Source: Streptomyces bambusae
GTDB lineage: Bacteria > Actinomycetota > Actinomycetes > Streptomycetales > Streptomycetaceae
DNA: 64,000 nucleotides
Assembly (NCBI RefSeq): GCF_020532645.1
Contig: NZ_JAJAUZ010000004.1
Span: 1 to 64,000, forward strand
Reading direction: 5' to 3'
The notes below the pieces were generated by a model. That model was not told the origin of the DNA and made no database searches. It was given only the letters and a program-made list of their open reading frames with translations. The position numbers and the translations under genes are program-made. Positions 25,535 through 33,884 of the stretch are shown here, piece after piece (positions within the stretch are counted from its first letter, which is position 1; each line of letters starts with the position of its first letter).

Positions 25535-25861
25535 GAAAGCTCCAAGGGTGAGGGGCTGTTGTTGCGTTCGACGGTATTCACGCCTGCCGCCTCACGTCAT
25601 GTCCATGGCCCCACCTGTCACGTGATCGCCATGCAGTTGCAAAGGAGCCATCACCCGACCTCCGCCCCGGCGCCCGTCGCGCCGCCGCACCCGGCCTGCG
25701 TACTTTGCCCGCCCGTGATCACCGCCGGGGTCCGGCGGGCCGGACGATCTGCCGGGTTCACCCGATTCGGCGCCCCGCGCCGCACCCGCCCGGCCGCCAA
25801 GGGTGTCCGGAACCCGCCCAGGCATATGCCCCGGCCGCAGGGCCGTAGGATCGGTGTCCTC
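25535..25861. promoter_or_regulatory. Divergent intergenic region, M1 peptidase / ABC-F
   Basis: This 327-base gap separates two divergently transcribed genes and must hold both promoters. It contains a relatively AT-rich 25555-25645 segment with TCACGTGA (25619-25626), a perfect 8-base palindrome. I see no ORF with a ribosome site and no clear -35/-10 pair that I would defend. Confidence 0.3.
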
Positions 25862-27499
25862 ATGACTGCAACCCTCGTCGCCAAGGAACTCGCCGCCGGC
25901 CACGGCGAGCGCACCCTCTTCGCCGGGCTCGACCTCGTCGTCGCCCCCGGCGACGTCATCGGCCTCGTCGGCGTCAACGGAGCCGGCAAGTCCACGCTGC
26001 TGCGCCTCCTCGCCGGCCTCGACACCCCCGAGGACGGGGAGCTGCGGCTGTCCCCGCCGACCGCCACCGTCGGCCACCTGCCGCAGGAGCCCGACCGCCG
26101 GCCCGGCGAGTCCGTCCGCGCCTTCCTGGCCCGCCGCACCGGCGTGGCCGCCGCCCAGGCCGCGCTCGACGAGGCCACCCAGGGCCTGGTCGACGGCACC
26201 CCCGGAGCCGACGACGCGTACGCCGTCGCCCTCGACCGCTGGCTGAACCTCGGCGGCGCCGACCTCGACGAGCGCGCCGAGGAAACCGCCGGCTCGCTCG
26301 GCCTCACCGTCAGCCTCGACCTCCCGATGACCGCCCTCTCCGGCGGCCAGGCCGCCCGCGCCGGCCTCGCCTCCCTGCTGCTCTCCCGCTACGACGTCTT
26401 CCTCCTCGACGAGCCCACCAACGACCTCGACCTCGACGGCCTGGAACGGCTGGAGGAGTTCGTCAAGGGCCTGCGCGCCGGCACCGTGGTGATCAGCCAC
26501 GACCGCGAGTTCCTCACCCGGACCGTCACCAAGGTCCTGGAGCTCGACCTCGCCCAGCAGCAGATCAACCTCTACGGCGGCGGCTACGAGGCCTACCTGG
26601 AGGAGCGGGCCACCGCCCGCCGGCACGCCCGCGAGGAGTACGACGAGTACGCCGACAAGCGCGCCGCGCTGGAAGGCCGCGCCCTCATGCAGCGCAACTG
26701 GATGGACAAGGGCGTGCGCAACGCCCGCCGCAAGGCCACCGACAACGACAAGATCGGCCGCAAGCTGCGCGGCGAGGCCAGCGAGAAGCAGGCCGCCAAG
26801 GCCCGCCAGACCCAGCGCGCCATCGAACGCCTGGAGGTCGTCGACGAGCCCCGCAAGGAGTGGGAGCTGCGGATGGAGATCGCCGCCGCCCCCCGCTCCG
26901 GCTCGGTCGTGGCCACCCTCCGCGACGCCGAGGTCCGCCGCGGCGACTTCGCCTTCGGTCCCGCCAGCCTCCAGATCGACTGGGCCGACCGGGTCGCGAT
27001 CACCGGCGCCAACGGCGCCGGCAAGTCCACCCTGCTCGCCGCCCTCCTCGGCCGGCTGCCCCTGGACTCCGGATCCGCCGTGCTCGGCTCCGGAGTCCTC
27101 GTCGGCGAGGTCGACCAGGCCCGCGGCCTGTTCCTCGGCGACGAATCGCTGCTGGACGCGTTCTGCGCCGCCGTCCCCGAAACCGAGCCGGCCGACGTCC
27201 GCACCCTGCTCGCCAAGTTCGGCCTCAAGGCCGCCCACGTGCTGCGCCCCGCCGCCACCCTCTCGCCGGGCGAGCGGACCCGCGCCGCCCTCGCCCTGCT
27301 CCAGGGCCGCGGCGTCAACCTGCTCGTCCTCGACGAGCCGACCAACCACCTCGACCTGCCCGCCATCGAGCAGCTCGAATCGGCCCTGGAGGCCTACGAG
27401 GGCACCCTGCTGCTCGTCACGCACGACCGCCGGATGCTGGACGCCGTCCACACCACCCGCCGGCTCCGCGTCGAAGCCGGAAAGGTCACCGAGGACTGA
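25862..27499 (+). CDS. ABC-F family ATPase (EttA/Uup-like)
   Basis: A 545-aa soluble tandem ATPase. Domain 1: GVNGAGKST, LSGGQAARAG, VFLLDEPTNDLD; domain 2: GANGAGKST, LSPGERTRAAL, LLVLDEPTNHLD. The linker between them (about 235-330) is long and charged (DEYADKRAALEGRALMQRNW, then KIGRKLRGEASEKQAAKARQ), the P-site-tRNA interaction motif region of translation factors. No transmembrane segment. The second signature is LSPGE rather than LSGGE, which is common in this group. It differs clearly from the ABC-F at 6.7-8.4 kb in linker sequence, and its chromosomal context suggests a housekeeping translational role. The ATG start lacks a strong ribosome site. Confidence 0.9.
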   Translation: MTATLVAKELAAGHGERTLFAGLDLVVAPGDVIGLVGVNGAGKSTLLRLLAGLDTPEDGELRLSPPTATVGHLPQEPDRRPGESVRAFLARRTGVAAAQAALDEATQGLVDGTPGADDAYAVALDRWLNLGGADLDERAEETAGSLGLTVSLDLPMTALSGGQAARAGLASLLLSRYDVFLLDEPTNDLDLDGLERLEEFVKGLRAGTVVISHDREFLTRTVTKVLELDLAQQQINLYGGGYEAYLEERATARRHAREEYDEYADKRAALEGRALMQRNWMDKGVRNARRKATDNDKIGRKLRGEASEKQAAKARQTQRAIERLEVVDEPRKEWELRMEIAAAPRSGSVVATLRDAEVRRGDFAFGPASLQIDWADRVAITGANGAGKSTLLAALLGRLPLDSGSAVLGSGVLVGEVDQARGLFLGDESLLDAFCAAVPETEPADVRTLLAKFGLKAAHVLRPAATLSPGERTRAALALLQGRGVNLLVLDEPTNHLDLPAIEQLESALEAYEGTLLLVTHDRRMLDAVHTTRRLRVEAGKVTED

Positions 27500-27510
27500 C
27501 CCCGGTCGCC

Positions 27511-27537
27511 CCGGGCCCGGCCGCGCGCCGGGCCCGG
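27511..27537. terminator. Hairpin terminator after the ABC-F gene
   Basis: CCGGGCCCGG is repeated at 27511-27520 and 27528-27537. Each copy is itself a palindrome, so the pair forms a 10-bp stem with a 7-base loop just after the ABC-F stop. Confidence 0.7.
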
Positions 27538-27544
27538 CGCGCCG

Positions 27545-27570
27545 GAGCCGCTCAGACCCCGGAGCGGCTC
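27545..27570. terminator. Second hairpin, overlapping the SDR stop
   Basis: GAGCCGCTC (27545-27553) pairs with GAGCGGCTC (27562-27570) across an 8-base loop. It overlaps the stop codon of the convergent SDR gene and could end either transcript. Confidence 0.6.
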
Positions 27571-28369
27571 AGACCCCGGCCGGCGGCCTGCGGGTACGGG
27601 CCATCCGGGTGGCCACCAGATGGCGCGGCAGATGCCGCACCGCCTGCGCGTACGCCCGGTACCGCCAGCCGGTCACGCTCAGCGGCCGCCGCAGCGCCAG
27701 GTCCCGCAGCGCCCGGGCCACCACGTCGTCGGCGTCCAGCCACACCGACTCCTTCAGCGCGCTCACGTCCATCCCGGCCCGCTCCTGGAACTCGGTCCGG
27801 GTGAAGCCCGGCACCACCGCCAGCACCCGCACCCCGTACGGCGCCAGGTCCACCCGCAGCGACTCGCTGAACGCCGTCACCCACGCCTTGGCCGCCCCGT
27901 ACGTGCCGGTCGGCAGCAGCCCCGCCACCGAGGACACGTTCAGGACCGCGCCGCGCCGCCGCTCCCGCAGCCCCGGCACCACCGCGTGCGCCAGCCGCAT
28001 CGGCACCCGCACCAGCAGGTCCAGCATCCGCTCCTCGTCCTCGACCGGGCTGTACGGGAACGGGGCCGGCAGGCCGAAGCCCGCGTTGTTCACCAGCATG
28101 TCCACCGGTCGCGCCGCATCGGCCAGCCGCTCCTCGACCACCCGGCACTGCACCGGATCGAGCAGGTCGGCCACCAGCACCTCGCAGGCCACCCCGTACG
28201 AGTCCGCCAGCGCCGCGGCCTGCGCCTCCAGCCGCTCCTTGTCGCGCGCGACGAGCACCAGGTGGCAGCCCTTCGCGGCGAAACCGCGCGCGAACGCGGC
28301 CCCGAGGCCGGCACTCGCGCCGGTGATGAGCACAGTGGTCACAGCATCACTTCCGGTGGATCGGTTCAT
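27569..28369 (-). CDS. Short-chain dehydrogenase/reductase
   Basis: A 266-aa classical SDR. The nucleotide-binding TGASAGLGAAFARGF is near the N terminus, the NNAG motif (VNNAGFGLPAPF) follows, and the catalytic Ser-Tyr-Lys are in VSSVAGLLPTGTYGAAKAWV. A DLLDPV segment after the second strand is typical of NADP-using members. The substrate is unknown; the closest-looking relatives are bacterial DltE/YqjQ-type SDRs. ATG at 28369 is taken as start although GTG at 28342 has a better GGAAG site and would trim nine residues. It lies 68 bases after the membrane protein gene on the same strand, so could be the third gene of that unit. Confidence 0.9.
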   Translation of the reverse strand: MNRSTGSDAVTTVLITGASAGLGAAFARGFAAKGCHLVLVARDKERLEAQAAALADSYGVACEVLVADLLDPVQCRVVEERLADAARPVDMLVNNAGFGLPAPFPYSPVEDEERMLDLLVRVPMRLAHAVVPGLRERRRGAVLNVSSVAGLLPTGTYGAAKAWVTAFSESLRVDLAPYGVRVLAVVPGFTRTEFQERAGMDVSALKESVWLDADDVVARALRDLALRRPLSVTGWRYRAYAQAVRHLPRHLVATRMARTRRPPAGV

Positions 28370-28437
28370 CGGATCAGGACGGAACGCCGGCGGCGTCCGG
28401 GACGGGCGGGACAGGCGGACCGCGGCCCGCGCGACGG

Positions 28438-29604
28438 TCACGGGACGGCAGCCGGCCGGAAGGAGCCCGCGGTCGCCGAGCCGTAGGCCTCGGCCACGTC
28501 CACGAGGAAGCTCCGCTCGTCCGCCAGGTCGCTCCCGTCCCGGTCCGCCCCGGGATACGCCCCCGGCTCCGGAGCCCGGCCCGCGTCCCGGGCCCGCCGG
28601 GCTTCCCGGATGACACAGGCCAGCACCGCCGCCTCGGCGTGCTGCACGGGCACCCCCGCCGCCGCCACATGGCCCCGCGCCTGCTCCGGCACCCCGGGCG
28701 CCACGTAGTCGTGCAGCACCAGGATCGCGTCCCGGGTCTCGATGACCTTCCGGTACACCAGCAGGTCCCGGGGGACCGGCGGCCACAGCAGCTCGACCAG
28801 CCGGCCGGCCCGCGGCTTGTGCAGCGCCACGTGGGGCACCGCGCCCACCAGGTCCCGCCACAGCGGCCACAGCCGCCACGCGGCCGCCCCGTCGGCGAAC
28901 GTCCGCCGCAGCGTGAACAGCGTCGGCACCAGGATCGCGGCCGCCCGCAGCAGCCCGTGCAGGTTCATCAGCAGCGGCAGGTACGGCATCTGCCAGGAGG
29001 CCGAGGACAGCGCCTTCAGCAGGTAGCCGCACCAGAACAGCCCGGCCAGCGCGGTGCCCAGCCCGAACAGCCGCAGCCCGGCCGCCAGCCCGCGGCTGCC
29101 CGCCCGCCGGCTGTACCGCCAGCAGACGTACACGCACACCGTGTTGGCCAGCAGGTGCGCCGACATCAGCGTGAGCCAGTACGCGAGCGAGGGCACCGGG
29201 TCCCGGCCCGGCGGCATCCCGTGCAGGCCGTGCGCCGGAGCCACCCCGTCGAGCACCACCAGCGCGCCCAGCAGCACCGCCGTACCGGCCGCGGACGCCA
29301 GCCGCAGCCGCCGCCCGCGGGTGGTGGCCGACACGAAGTACAGCACCACGCCCGCCGACAGCACCCCGGTGAGGTTCCGTACGAGGCCCACCAGATGGGC
29401 GGTGTCCGGGTTGCGCTGGGCGGCCTCGACCACGTCCGGCAGGTTCAGCGTCATCGCCCCGGCCGCCGTCGCCACCGCCAGCAGCAGCCCCCGCTGGTCG
29501 GGGGAGCGGACCGCGGACGGCGCCCGCAGCAGCACCGCGCACCACAGCACCACCACGCTCGGCACGGCCAGCCAGTCGCCCAGCGCCACCAGTTCAGCCG
29601 ACAT
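28438..29604 (-). CDS. MAB_1171c-like polytopic membrane protein
   Basis: A 388-aa integral membrane protein, with about seven hydrophobic segments in its first 230 residues (for example VPSVVVLWCAVLLRA, LSAGVVLYFVSA, TAVLLGALVVLDGVA, GLGTALAGLFWCGYLL) and a soluble C-terminal part of about 150 residues with RLVELLWPPVPRDLLVYRKVIETRDAI-type sequence. This two-part layout is that of the MAB_1171c family, labelled putative transporter in databases. Its TTG/ATG start overlaps the end of the ImmA/IrrE peptidase gene by 11 bases, which strongly suggests coupled synthesis. The pairing with a metallopeptidase points to a signalling or regulated-cleavage unit rather than simple transport. Function unknown. 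Confidence 0.8.
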   Translation of the reverse strand: MSAELVALGDWLAVPSVVVLWCAVLLRAPSAVRSPDQRGLLLAVATAAGAMTLNLPDVVEAAQRNPDTAHLVGLVRNLTGVLSAGVVLYFVSATTRGRRLRLASAAGTAVLLGALVVLDGVAPAHGLHGMPPGRDPVPSLAYWLTLMSAHLLANTVCVYVCWRYSRRAGSRGLAAGLRLFGLGTALAGLFWCGYLLKALSSASWQMPYLPLLMNLHGLLRAAAILVPTLFTLRRTFADGAAAWRLWPLWRDLVGAVPHVALHKPRAGRLVELLWPPVPRDLLVYRKVIETRDAILVLHDYVAPGVPEQARGHVAAAGVPVQHAEAAVLACVIREARRARDAGRAPEPGAYPGADRDGSDLADERSFLVDVAEAYGSATAGSFRPAAVP

Positions 29605-30082
29605 CGGTGGACCTCACTCCGAGCGCCGAACCGAGCTTCTCCAGCGGACCCTGCGGCCCCCGGCCCGGCAGCAGCCCGGCCTGGGTGCGGATCAGACTCG
29701 CCAGCAGCTCGGCCTCCCGCTCCTGGCGGGTCGTGTAGTTGGTGCGGCCCAGAATCACCGGCACACCGGAATCCGGCTCCTCACCGGCCAGCGAGTTGTG
29801 CCCGAACAGGATGTGCCCCAGCTCGTGGAGCACGATGTGCTCCCGGTGCAGCCGCGAGGTCTTCGCCTCGAAGAACACGTAGTCGACGCTCGCCGTCCCC
29901 ACCCACAGCCCGCACACCCCCGACTCGGCCGCCTCCGGCGGCAGCGGGTGCAGCCGGATCGGACGGCCCCGCTGCTCCGCGATCCGCGCACACAGCCCCT
30001 CCAGCGAGAAGGGGTGCGACAGGTCGAGCCCACTGATGATCGACTCGCAGCGTTTGCGCAGGTGGTGGCGCCCGTATGGCAT
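29594..30082 (-). CDS. ImmA/IrrE-family metallopeptidase
   Basis: A 162-aa zinc metallopeptidase-like protein. The HExxH motif is in REHIVLHELGHILFGH, with a third ligand probably the Glu in QEREAELLASLI. ImmA-type enzymes cleave repressors; IrrE/PprI relieves a repressor after DNA damage. The N-terminal 60 residues (RCESIISGLDLSHPF, LCARIAEQRGRPI) resemble those of actinobacterial members found beside XRE regulators. Here no XRE gene adjoins it; instead it overlaps the membrane protein by 11 bases. The start is the ATG after GAAGAGGG; an upstream ATG (30160) has no site. Substrate unknown. Confidence 0.85.
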   Translation of the reverse strand: MPYGRHHLRKRCESIISGLDLSHPFSLEGLCARIAEQRGRPIRLHPLPPEAAESGVCGLWVGTASVDYVFFEAKTSRLHREHIVLHELGHILFGHNSLAGEEPDSGVPVILGRTNYTTRQEREAELLASLIRTQAGLLPGRGPQGPLEKLGSALGVRSTDVG

Positions 30083-30196
30083 GTGTTCCCTCTTCGGTCC
30101 CGTCCTCGGGCAGCGTCGGTAGGCAGGTGCGGAAACGGTCATGGAGTCCTGAGCCTTCAAGACGGCCTCTGGGGTGCGGTCCGCAGGGCATGGGCA

Positions 30197-30227
30197 GGAG
30201 CCGCCCGCCGTGACGGCGGACGGCTCC
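30197..30227 (-). terminator. Terminator downstream of tex
   Basis: A 13-bp stem with one G-U wobble (in the minus-strand RNA) and a 5-base loop (30197-30209 / 30215-30227) lies 69 bases after the tex stop, ahead of the ImmA/IrrE gene. Confidence 0.75.
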
Positions 30228-30295
30228 CTTCATGCCTACCGATCTTGTCCGTGTATTGGCAAGACGAGCCGGATCAGAACGCGCTGATCAGGCCA

Positions 30296-32689
30296 TCAGC
30301 CGCGGCGGCCCTCCCGGGGGTCCGCCAGCCCGGCCCGGCGCAGCGCATCGGCCATCGCCCCGTTCGCCGGCGGTGGCGTGTTCTCGCGCCGGCCGCGCCC
30401 CGCGCCGCCGCCGCGCTGCTGCGGCTGCGGACGCCCGCCGCGCCGCTCCTGGCGCCGCCGGTCACCGTTTTCGGCGCCGCCCCGGTCCCCGCCGCGGCCA
30501 CCGCCCGCCGGCTGCGCCTCGTCCTCCAGCCGCAGCGTCAGCGAGATCCGCTTGCGCGGGATGTCCACTTCCAGCACCTTCACCCGGACGATGTCACCGG
30601 GCTTCGCCACGTCCCGCGGGTCCTTCACGAACGTCTTCGACATGGCCGAGACGTGCACCAGGCCGTCCTGGTGCACACCGACGTCCACGAACGCGCCGAA
30701 CGCCGCCACGTTCGTGACCACGCCCTCCAGCACCATGCCCGGCTCCAGGTCGCCGATCTTCTCGACGCCCTCCTTGAAGCTCGCCGTCCGGAACGCCGGC
30801 CGCGGGTCGCGCCCCGGCTTCTCCAGCTCCCGCAGGATGTCCGTGACGGTCGGCAGACCGAACGTTTCGGTGACGAAGCTCTCCGGCCGCAGCGAACGCA
30901 GCACCGACGTGTTCCCGATCAGCGCGGCCACCTCCCCGCCCGCCGTCTTCCCCATCGCCCGCACCACCGGATACGCCTCCGGGTGCACGCTGGACGCGTC
31001 CAGCGGGTCGTCACCGCCGCGGATCCGCAGGAAGCCCGCACACTGCTCGTACGCCTTCGGACCCAGCCGCGCCACGTCCTTCAGCGCCCGGCGGCTGCGG
31101 AACGGGCCGTTGGCGTCGCGGTGCGCCACGATGTTCTCCGCCAGCCCGCCGCTGATCCCCGACACCCGCGAAAGCAGCGGCGCCGAAGCGGTGTTGACGT
31201 CCACGCCCACACCGTTCACACAGTCCTCGACCACCGCGTCCAGCGACCGCGAAAGCTTCACCTCGGACAGGTCGTGCTGGTACTGGCCGACCCCGATCGA
31301 CTTCGGGTCGATCTTCACCAGCTCCGCCAGCGGGTCCTGGAGCCGCCGTGCGATCGACACCGCCCCGCGCAACGAGACGTCCATGTCGGGGAGTTCCTGC
31401 GAGGCGAACGCCGAAGCCGAGTACACCGAGGCGCCCGCCTCCGAGACCATCACCTTCGTCAGGTTCAGCTCGGGGTGCTTCGCGCACAGTTCGCCCGCGA
31501 GCTTGTCCGTCTCCCGGGACGCCGTGCCGTTGCCGATCGCGATCAGCTCGACCGCGTGCTCCTTCGCCAGCCGCGCCAGCTTCGCCAGCGCCTCGTCCCA
31601 GCGGTTCGCCGGCACGTGCGGATGGATCACGTCCGTGGCCACGACCTTGCCGGTCGCGTCCACCACCGCCACCTTCACACCCGTACGGAAACCCGGGTCC
31701 AGGCCCAGCGTCGCCCGGGTCCCGGCCGGCGCCGCCAGCAGCAGGTCCCGCAGGTTCGCCGCGAACACCCGCACCGCCTCGTCCTCCGCGGCCTGCCTCA
31801 GCCGCAGCCGCAGGTCGATCCCCAGGTGCACCAGGATCTTCGTCCGCCAGGCCCAGCGGACCGTGTCCCCGAGCCACTTGTCCCCGGCCCGGCCCCGGTC
31901 CGCGATCCCGAACCGGCGCGCGACCAGACCCTCGTACGAGGACGGCCCCGGCACCTCGGACGGCTCCTCCGGCTGGAGCGTGAGGTCGAGCACGTCCTCC
32001 TTCTCGCCCCGCAGCATGGCCAGCACCCGGTGCGAGGGCAGCGCCGTGAACGGCTCGGCGAAGTCGAAGTAGTCGGCGAACTTGGCGCCCGCCTCCTCCT
32101 GCCCGTCCCGGACCTTCGCGGCCAGCCGGCCCCGGGTCCACATCCGCTCGCGCAGCTCGCCGATCAGGTCCGCGTCCTCCGCGAACCGCTCCGTCAGGAT
32201 GGCCCGCGCGCCCTCCAGCGCCGCCGCCGCATCGGCCACCCCCTTGTCGGCCGACACGAACGCCGCCGCCGCGGCCGCCGGCTCCACCGACGGGTCCGCC
32301 AGCAGCCCCTCGGCCAGCGGCGCGAGCCCCGCCTCCCGGGCGATCTGCGCCTTCGTCCGCCGCTTCGGCTTGAACGGCAGGTAGATGTCCTCCAGCCGGG
32401 CCTTCGTGTCGGCCGCCCGGATCCGCGCCTCCAGCGCCTCGTCCAGCTTGCCCTGCTCCCGTACGGACTCCAGCACCGCCGCCCGCCGGTCCTCCAGCTC
32501 CCGCAGGTACCGCAGCCGCTCCTCCAGCGTCCGCAGCTGCGCGTCGTCGAGCATCTCGGTCGCTTCCTTGCGGTAGCGCGCGATGAACGGCACCGTCGAG
32601 CCGCCGTCCAGCAGCTCCACGGCCGCCTTGACCTGCCGCTCCCGTACGCCGAGCTCCTCGGCGATCCTGCCTTCGATGGACGTCGTCAC
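30296..32689 (-). CDS. tex: Tex-family transcription accessory protein (S1 RNA-binding)
   Basis: A 797-aa Tex protein, a conserved nucleic-acid-binding factor associated with transcription. Layout: N-terminal helical Tex domain (RIAEELGVRERQVKAAVELL, VPFIARYRKEATEMLDD), a YqgF/RNase H-like domain (LGLDPGFRTGVKVAVVD, about residue 330), tandem helix-hairpin-helix motifs (VNTASAPLLSRVSGISGGLA, RSRRALKDVARLG), and a C-terminal S1 domain (about 645-715, VVTNVAAFGAFVDVGVHQDG). The last 80 residues are Arg/Gly/Gln-rich and disordered (GGGRGGDRGG), an RNA-binding tail longer than in E. coli. The GTG start has GGAGG upstream. The frame remains open upstream into the next gene but that is a high-GC artefact. 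Confidence 0.94.
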   Translation of the reverse strand: MTTSIEGRIAEELGVRERQVKAAVELLDGGSTVPFIARYRKEATEMLDDAQLRTLEERLRYLRELEDRRAAVLESVREQGKLDEALEARIRAADTKARLEDIYLPFKPKRRTKAQIAREAGLAPLAEGLLADPSVEPAAAAAAFVSADKGVADAAAALEGARAILTERFAEDADLIGELRERMWTRGRLAAKVRDGQEEAGAKFADYFDFAEPFTALPSHRVLAMLRGEKEDVLDLTLQPEEPSEVPGPSSYEGLVARRFGIADRGRAGDKWLGDTVRWAWRTKILVHLGIDLRLRLRQAAEDEAVRVFAANLRDLLLAAPAGTRATLGLDPGFRTGVKVAVVDATGKVVATDVIHPHVPANRWDEALAKLARLAKEHAVELIAIGNGTASRETDKLAGELCAKHPELNLTKVMVSEAGASVYSASAFASQELPDMDVSLRGAVSIARRLQDPLAELVKIDPKSIGVGQYQHDLSEVKLSRSLDAVVEDCVNGVGVDVNTASAPLLSRVSGISGGLAENIVAHRDANGPFRSRRALKDVARLGPKAYEQCAGFLRIRGGDDPLDASSVHPEAYPVVRAMGKTAGGEVAALIGNTSVLRSLRPESFVTETFGLPTVTDILRELEKPGRDPRPAFRTASFKEGVEKIGDLEPGMVLEGVVTNVAAFGAFVDVGVHQDGLVHVSAMSKTFVKDPRDVAKPGDIVRVKVLEVDIPRKRISLTLRLEDEAQPAGGGRGGDRGGAENGDRRRQERRGGRPQPQQRGGGAGRGRRENTPPPANGAMADALRRAGLADPREGRRG

Positions 32690-32764
32690 GATCGGTCCCG
32701 CCTCCGTCTGAGCTGTGAAGGCTTGCCATTGTGGCAGGCGGCGACCGCCGGACGGGCCAGGCCT

Positions 32765-32788
32765 TGCCGGGCGGGCGACCGCCCGGCA
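32765..32788 (-). terminator. Hairpin downstream of the SCO6745-family gene
   Basis: TGCCGGGCGG pairs perfectly with CCGCCCGGCA around a GCGA loop, about 70 bases beyond the stop of the minus-strand gene and upstream of tex. Confidence 0.7.
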
Positions 32789-32856
32789 GGGACCCGTCGC
32801 CGGACTCCGGGCATCGCCCGGGGCAGGCAGGAGTCCGACGACAGGCCCCAGGCCCG

Positions 32857-33675
32857 TCAGGCCTTTCCGAACAGGTCCGCGGGGAAGCCGCCGTTGCCCA
32901 GCGCGATCCGGAACCACGCCTGCCCCAGCTCCGTCAGCCGGGCCGTGCCCGCCGCCCCCAGGTGCTCGTACGGCGCCCGGTCCAGCCGGTCGGTCTCGAC
33001 CTCCACGGCCTCCCGCAGGTCGGCACCGGCCTGCGTCAGGTCGCCCGCAGCGTCCAGCAGCCCCCGCTCGCGCAGCCGCTCCTTGGCCGCCTCCAGGTCC
33101 TCCTGCGTCCAGCCGCGGGTGTCCCGGATCCGCTGCCCGCTGATGCCCGTACCGGAAGCGGAGTGCGCCACCATCGACTCGACCGGGTCCAGGCCGGCGG
33201 CCAGCAGCGCTGCGACGTGCCCGTCGCCCCGGTGCTCGCGCAGCAGCGTCGCCGCGTGCCAGTACGCCACGTGCGGCACCTCCGGCACCGGCAGGTCGGC
33301 GTGCGCCGCGAAGAGCGTCTTCCCGGGCCGCTCGCACGCCTCGGTGGCCCGCAGCGCCAGCGCCGCCGCCTCCTTCATCTCCGGCGAACCGGTCACGTCC
33401 GCACCGAACAGCCGCGGCAGCGCGGCCTCCGCGGCCCGCGCCCGGGCCGCCAGCACGTCCGCCGGACTCGCCTGCTCCCACACCGCGGGGAAGTGCTCCG
33501 CCAGGAACGCGTAGTTGTGGTTGAAGAACGCACCAGCCGCCGCGCCCGGCCCGATCGGGCCCAGCGCCGCGGCCCGCACGGCGAGGATCCCGCGGATCCG
33601 CTCGGTGATGCCGACGGCCTTCAGCTCGGCCTCGTGCTCGGGCGCGAAGATGACGACGGCATGGGTCGTGTTCAT
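32857..33675 (-). CDS. SCO6745-family protein (winged-helix-like)
   Basis: A 272-aa protein of the actinobacterial SCO6745 family (also called SalK in ionophore contexts). Features: RAAALGPIGPGAAAGAFFNHNYAFLAEHFPAVW near the N terminus, then an Ala-rich helical middle, HVAYWHAATLLREHRGDGHVAALLAAGLDPVESM, and a winged-helix-like segment RGWTQEDLEAAKERLRERGLLDAAGDLTQAG. Function is unknown; transcription-related roles have been suggested from the fold. The ATG start used has GAGGG five bases upstream; an ATG 17 codons earlier (33726) is possible but has no site. It runs towards tex with its own terminator, and is divergent from the GlxA-type regulator. Confidence 0.82.
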   Translation of the reverse strand: MNTTHAVVIFAPEHEAELKAVGITERIRGILAVRAAALGPIGPGAAAGAFFNHNYAFLAEHFPAVWEQASPADVLAARARAAEAALPRLFGADVTGSPEMKEAAALALRATEACERPGKTLFAAHADLPVPEVPHVAYWHAATLLREHRGDGHVAALLAAGLDPVESMVAHSASGTGISGQRIRDTRGWTQEDLEAAKERLRERGLLDAAGDLTQAGADLREAVEVETDRLDRAPYEHLGAAGTARLTELGQAWFRIALGNGGFPADLFGKA

Positions 33676-33884
33676 GGTGCCCTCGCCGCAGTTGCGCACG
33701 GCCCGGGCAGGCAGGAGGGAGGTCATGCGCGCACGCTAACCGCCGGTTTCCGGCGCCGGTGAGTGATTTCCGGCCGACCCCGGCGGCGACCTGCCCAGGT
33801 CGCGCCGACCGGGTCCGGCCGTGGCCGGATAGGTGGGAAGCGCGGCATTGCGGCCGCCCGCCCGAGCGGCCGAGGATGGGGCCC

